Of a stretch of 15,046 nt of DNA, positions 13,592 through 15,046 are shown piece by piece. The position numbers were made by a program, and so were the translations under genes. Under the pieces are notes generated by a model that was given only the letters and a program-made list of their open reading frames with translations, had not been told where the DNA came from and did no database searches. Every line of letters starts with the position of its first letter. Positions within the stretch are counted from its first letter, which is position 1. The DNA is from Bifidobacteriaceae bacterium (GTDB taxonomy: Bacteria; Actinomycetota; Actinomycetes; Actinomycetales; Bifidobacteriaceae), in the NCBI GenBank assembly GCA_031260825.1, contig JAISKS010000039.1, positions 1 through 15,046 of the forward strand, written 5' to 3'.

Positions 13592-15046
13592 TTACGCTTT
13601 TTTAACAGTAATTTTCTGATCTTCAGCTTTTTCTACAAGAGACAATGTCCACGATGTTGCAAGAGCTTCCGCGCTAATCATATCTTTGAATGCTTCTGCA
13701 GCAGTGTATAAACTTAGCGGAAGTGAAAGCGCGAGATCTATACGATCATCGATTTCAAGTCCTGTAGTTTTTCGAGTTTCCTGGATTTCGCGAATTAAAT
13801 CTCGCGCGATTCCTTCGTTTTCGAGCTCTGTTGTCAGATTTGTATCAACTACTATGAAGTCATCTCCAGAAACCATCGCACCGAAATGTCCCTCAGCTAA
13901 TTTGGAAGAGTCTTCGACTTGGCTCATTGTATATTCAGCTTCGGTCAAAGTATAATCTTCGCCGGTATCTGTAGTAACAACTGGATGTCCAGACTTTGTA
14001 AGCGTCCAAGAGCCTGCCTTAGCAGCTTTGATAATGGTTTGAACGTTTTTTCCAACTCGTGGTCCGAGTGCTCTCGCGTTTACGACAAGTACCTTAGATA
14101 CGGCAACTTCGCTCTCATCAATCTCATTTAGGCCAACAAATTGTACCTCTTTAATATTAAGCTCTTTCTCAATTAGAGTCGAATATTTTGATAGGCTCGA
14201 ATGTTTTGACGCATAAACTGTAATCGACGCAAGCGGCTGACGAACTCGAATATTATGTAATTTTCGAACAGATAATCCAGCTGTTACAATATGTCGTACC
14301 TTAGACATAGTCGCAATTAAGTCATCATTTTTGAGTTGCGAAAGAACATTATGCGATTCTGTATGACGCGAAGTCGATTCTAATTTTGAAGAAACAGACG
14401 CAATATGAGGCCATTCTGCCAAATGCACAGACTCTGGAAGATTTGCAGTGTCGGAAATGCTTACAAGCCCGCGCCAAACTTTCTCAGTAATCATAGGGGC
14501 TAGCGGTGCCATCACGCGCGAAACTAATTCTAAACAAGTATAAAGCACATTGAATGCAGTTTCATCTTCATCCCAAAATCGCGAGCGAGTATTTCGAATA
14601 TACCAATTTGTTAAAGTGTCTAAATACTCCTGAATTAGGGCACAAGACTCTGAAATTTTGAAATCTTCCAAGCAATCTGTCATATCTGCTACTAGATTAT
14701 GCGTTACAGCTAATATGTATGAATCGAGTGTTTCGAGATTTGTAACATCTAAAATGTTGATCAAACGTGGCTTAAAATCAGGCTTCTTGACTGCATTTGC
14801 ATATAGAGTGAAGAAATAATAACTGCTCCAATATGGTAGCAAAACATTTCGAGTTGCCTCACGAATTGCTTCATGTGTTACTACTAAATTTCCTCCGCGA
14901 AGTATCGGAGAACTCATCAAAAACCAGCGCATTGCATCGGAACCATCGGACTCAAAAACCTCATTTACATCAGGATAATTGCGCAAAGATTTACTCATTT
15001 TTTGACCGTCAGAACCAAGAACAATTCCGTGGCAAATCACATTTTC
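13592..15046 (-). CDS. ileS: Isoleucine--tRNA ligase, C-terminal part (5' end outside window)
   Basis: The window contains the last 484 codons and the TAA stop; the frame is open through base 15046. The fragment opens with the end of the class I catalytic domain, carrying DGQKMSKS (13-20 of the fragment), whose KMSKS loop stabilises the transition state for isoleucyl-adenylate formation. LRNYPDV follows, matching the IleRS consensus. Helical anticodon-binding elements (about residues 55-215, with NWYIRNTRSRFW at 147-158) and a C-terminal extension with VRKLHNIRVRQPL (260-272) and NARALGPRVGK (323-333) follow. These features, and the absence of a C-terminal zinc-binding Cys cluster, point to the type 2 (eukaryotic/archaeal-like) IleRS, a form known to be generally insensitive to mupirocin. 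The true start is upstream of the window, and the GTG near 15040 is an internal Val codon. Confidence 0.96.
   Translation of the reverse strand, partial: ENVICHGIVLGSDGQKMSKSLRNYPDVNEVFESDGSDAMRWFLMSSPILRGGNLVVTHEAIREATRNVLLPYWSSYYFFTLYANAVKKPDFKPRLINILDVTNLETLDSYILAVTHNLVADMTDCLEDFKISESCALIQEYLDTLTNWYIRNTRSRFWDEDETAFNVLYTCLELVSRVMAPLAPMITEKVWRGLVSISDTANLPESVHLAEWPHIASVSSKLESTSRHTESHNVLSQLKNDDLIATMSKVRHIVTAGLSVRKLHNIRVRQPLASITVYASKHSSLSKYSTLIEKELNIKEVQFVGLNEIDESEVAVSKVLVVNARALGPRVGKNVQTIIKAAKAGSWTLTKSGHPVVTTDTGEDYTLTEAEYTMSQVEDSSKLAEGHFGAMVSGDDFIVVDTNLTTELENEGIARDLIREIQETRKTTGLEIDDRIDLALSLPLSLYTAAEAFKDMISAEALATSWTLSLVEKAEDQKITVKKA

Overview
This is a low-G+C bacterial segment of about one third G+C. 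It carries nine protein genes, all read from the minus strand, and one tRNA gene on the plus strand. Both end genes run off the window. The code is standard: TGA is used as a stop, in an ATGA overlap at 10337-10340. This argues against lineages that read UGA as glycine. Low G+C, a eukaryote/archaeal-type (type 2) IleRS, very compact spacing and apparently leaderless promoters would fit a small-genome bacterium such as a Patescibacteria/CPR (Saccharibacteria-like) member. I cannot prove that placement from this window.

Layout from left to right: 1-649, the N-terminal part of an NAD-dependent epimerase/dehydratase, behind a perfect-consensus promoter and a short tandem repeat; 746-2257, a two-helix membrane protein of unknown function; 2312-3508, an AAA ATPase of the DUF4143 type with a direct repeat over its promoter; 3683-8801, an apparent operon of a Wzm-like ABC-2 permease, a Wzt-like ATPase with C-terminal cargo domain, and a 1003-residue fusion of a MenD-like thiamine-diphosphate enzyme to a polysaccharide pyruvyl transferase; 8853-13171, serS followed by two tandem paralogous GT-C-like membrane glycosyltransferases; 13260-13332, tRNA-Ala(UGC); 13342-13580, an array of palindromic repeats; 13592-15046, the C-terminal part of ileS.

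Working model (inference): the GT-C-like proteins and the epimerase help build a surface glycan, and the Wzm/Wzt pair exports it. The Wzt C-terminal domain selects it. The fusion protein supplies a TPP-derived modification and a pyruvyl group in one polypeptide. The fusion is the most unusual protein in the window.

The second notable signal is regulatory. All five protein genes that begin a transcription unit inside the window have a TATAAT or TACAAT hexamer exactly 6 nt before the ATG. This places the transcription start on the A of the start codon and so predicts leaderless mRNAs. The operon-internal Wzt gene instead has a full Shine-Dalgarno sequence. No stretch longer than about 260 nt lacks a gene; the longest (13333-13591) is filled by repeats.
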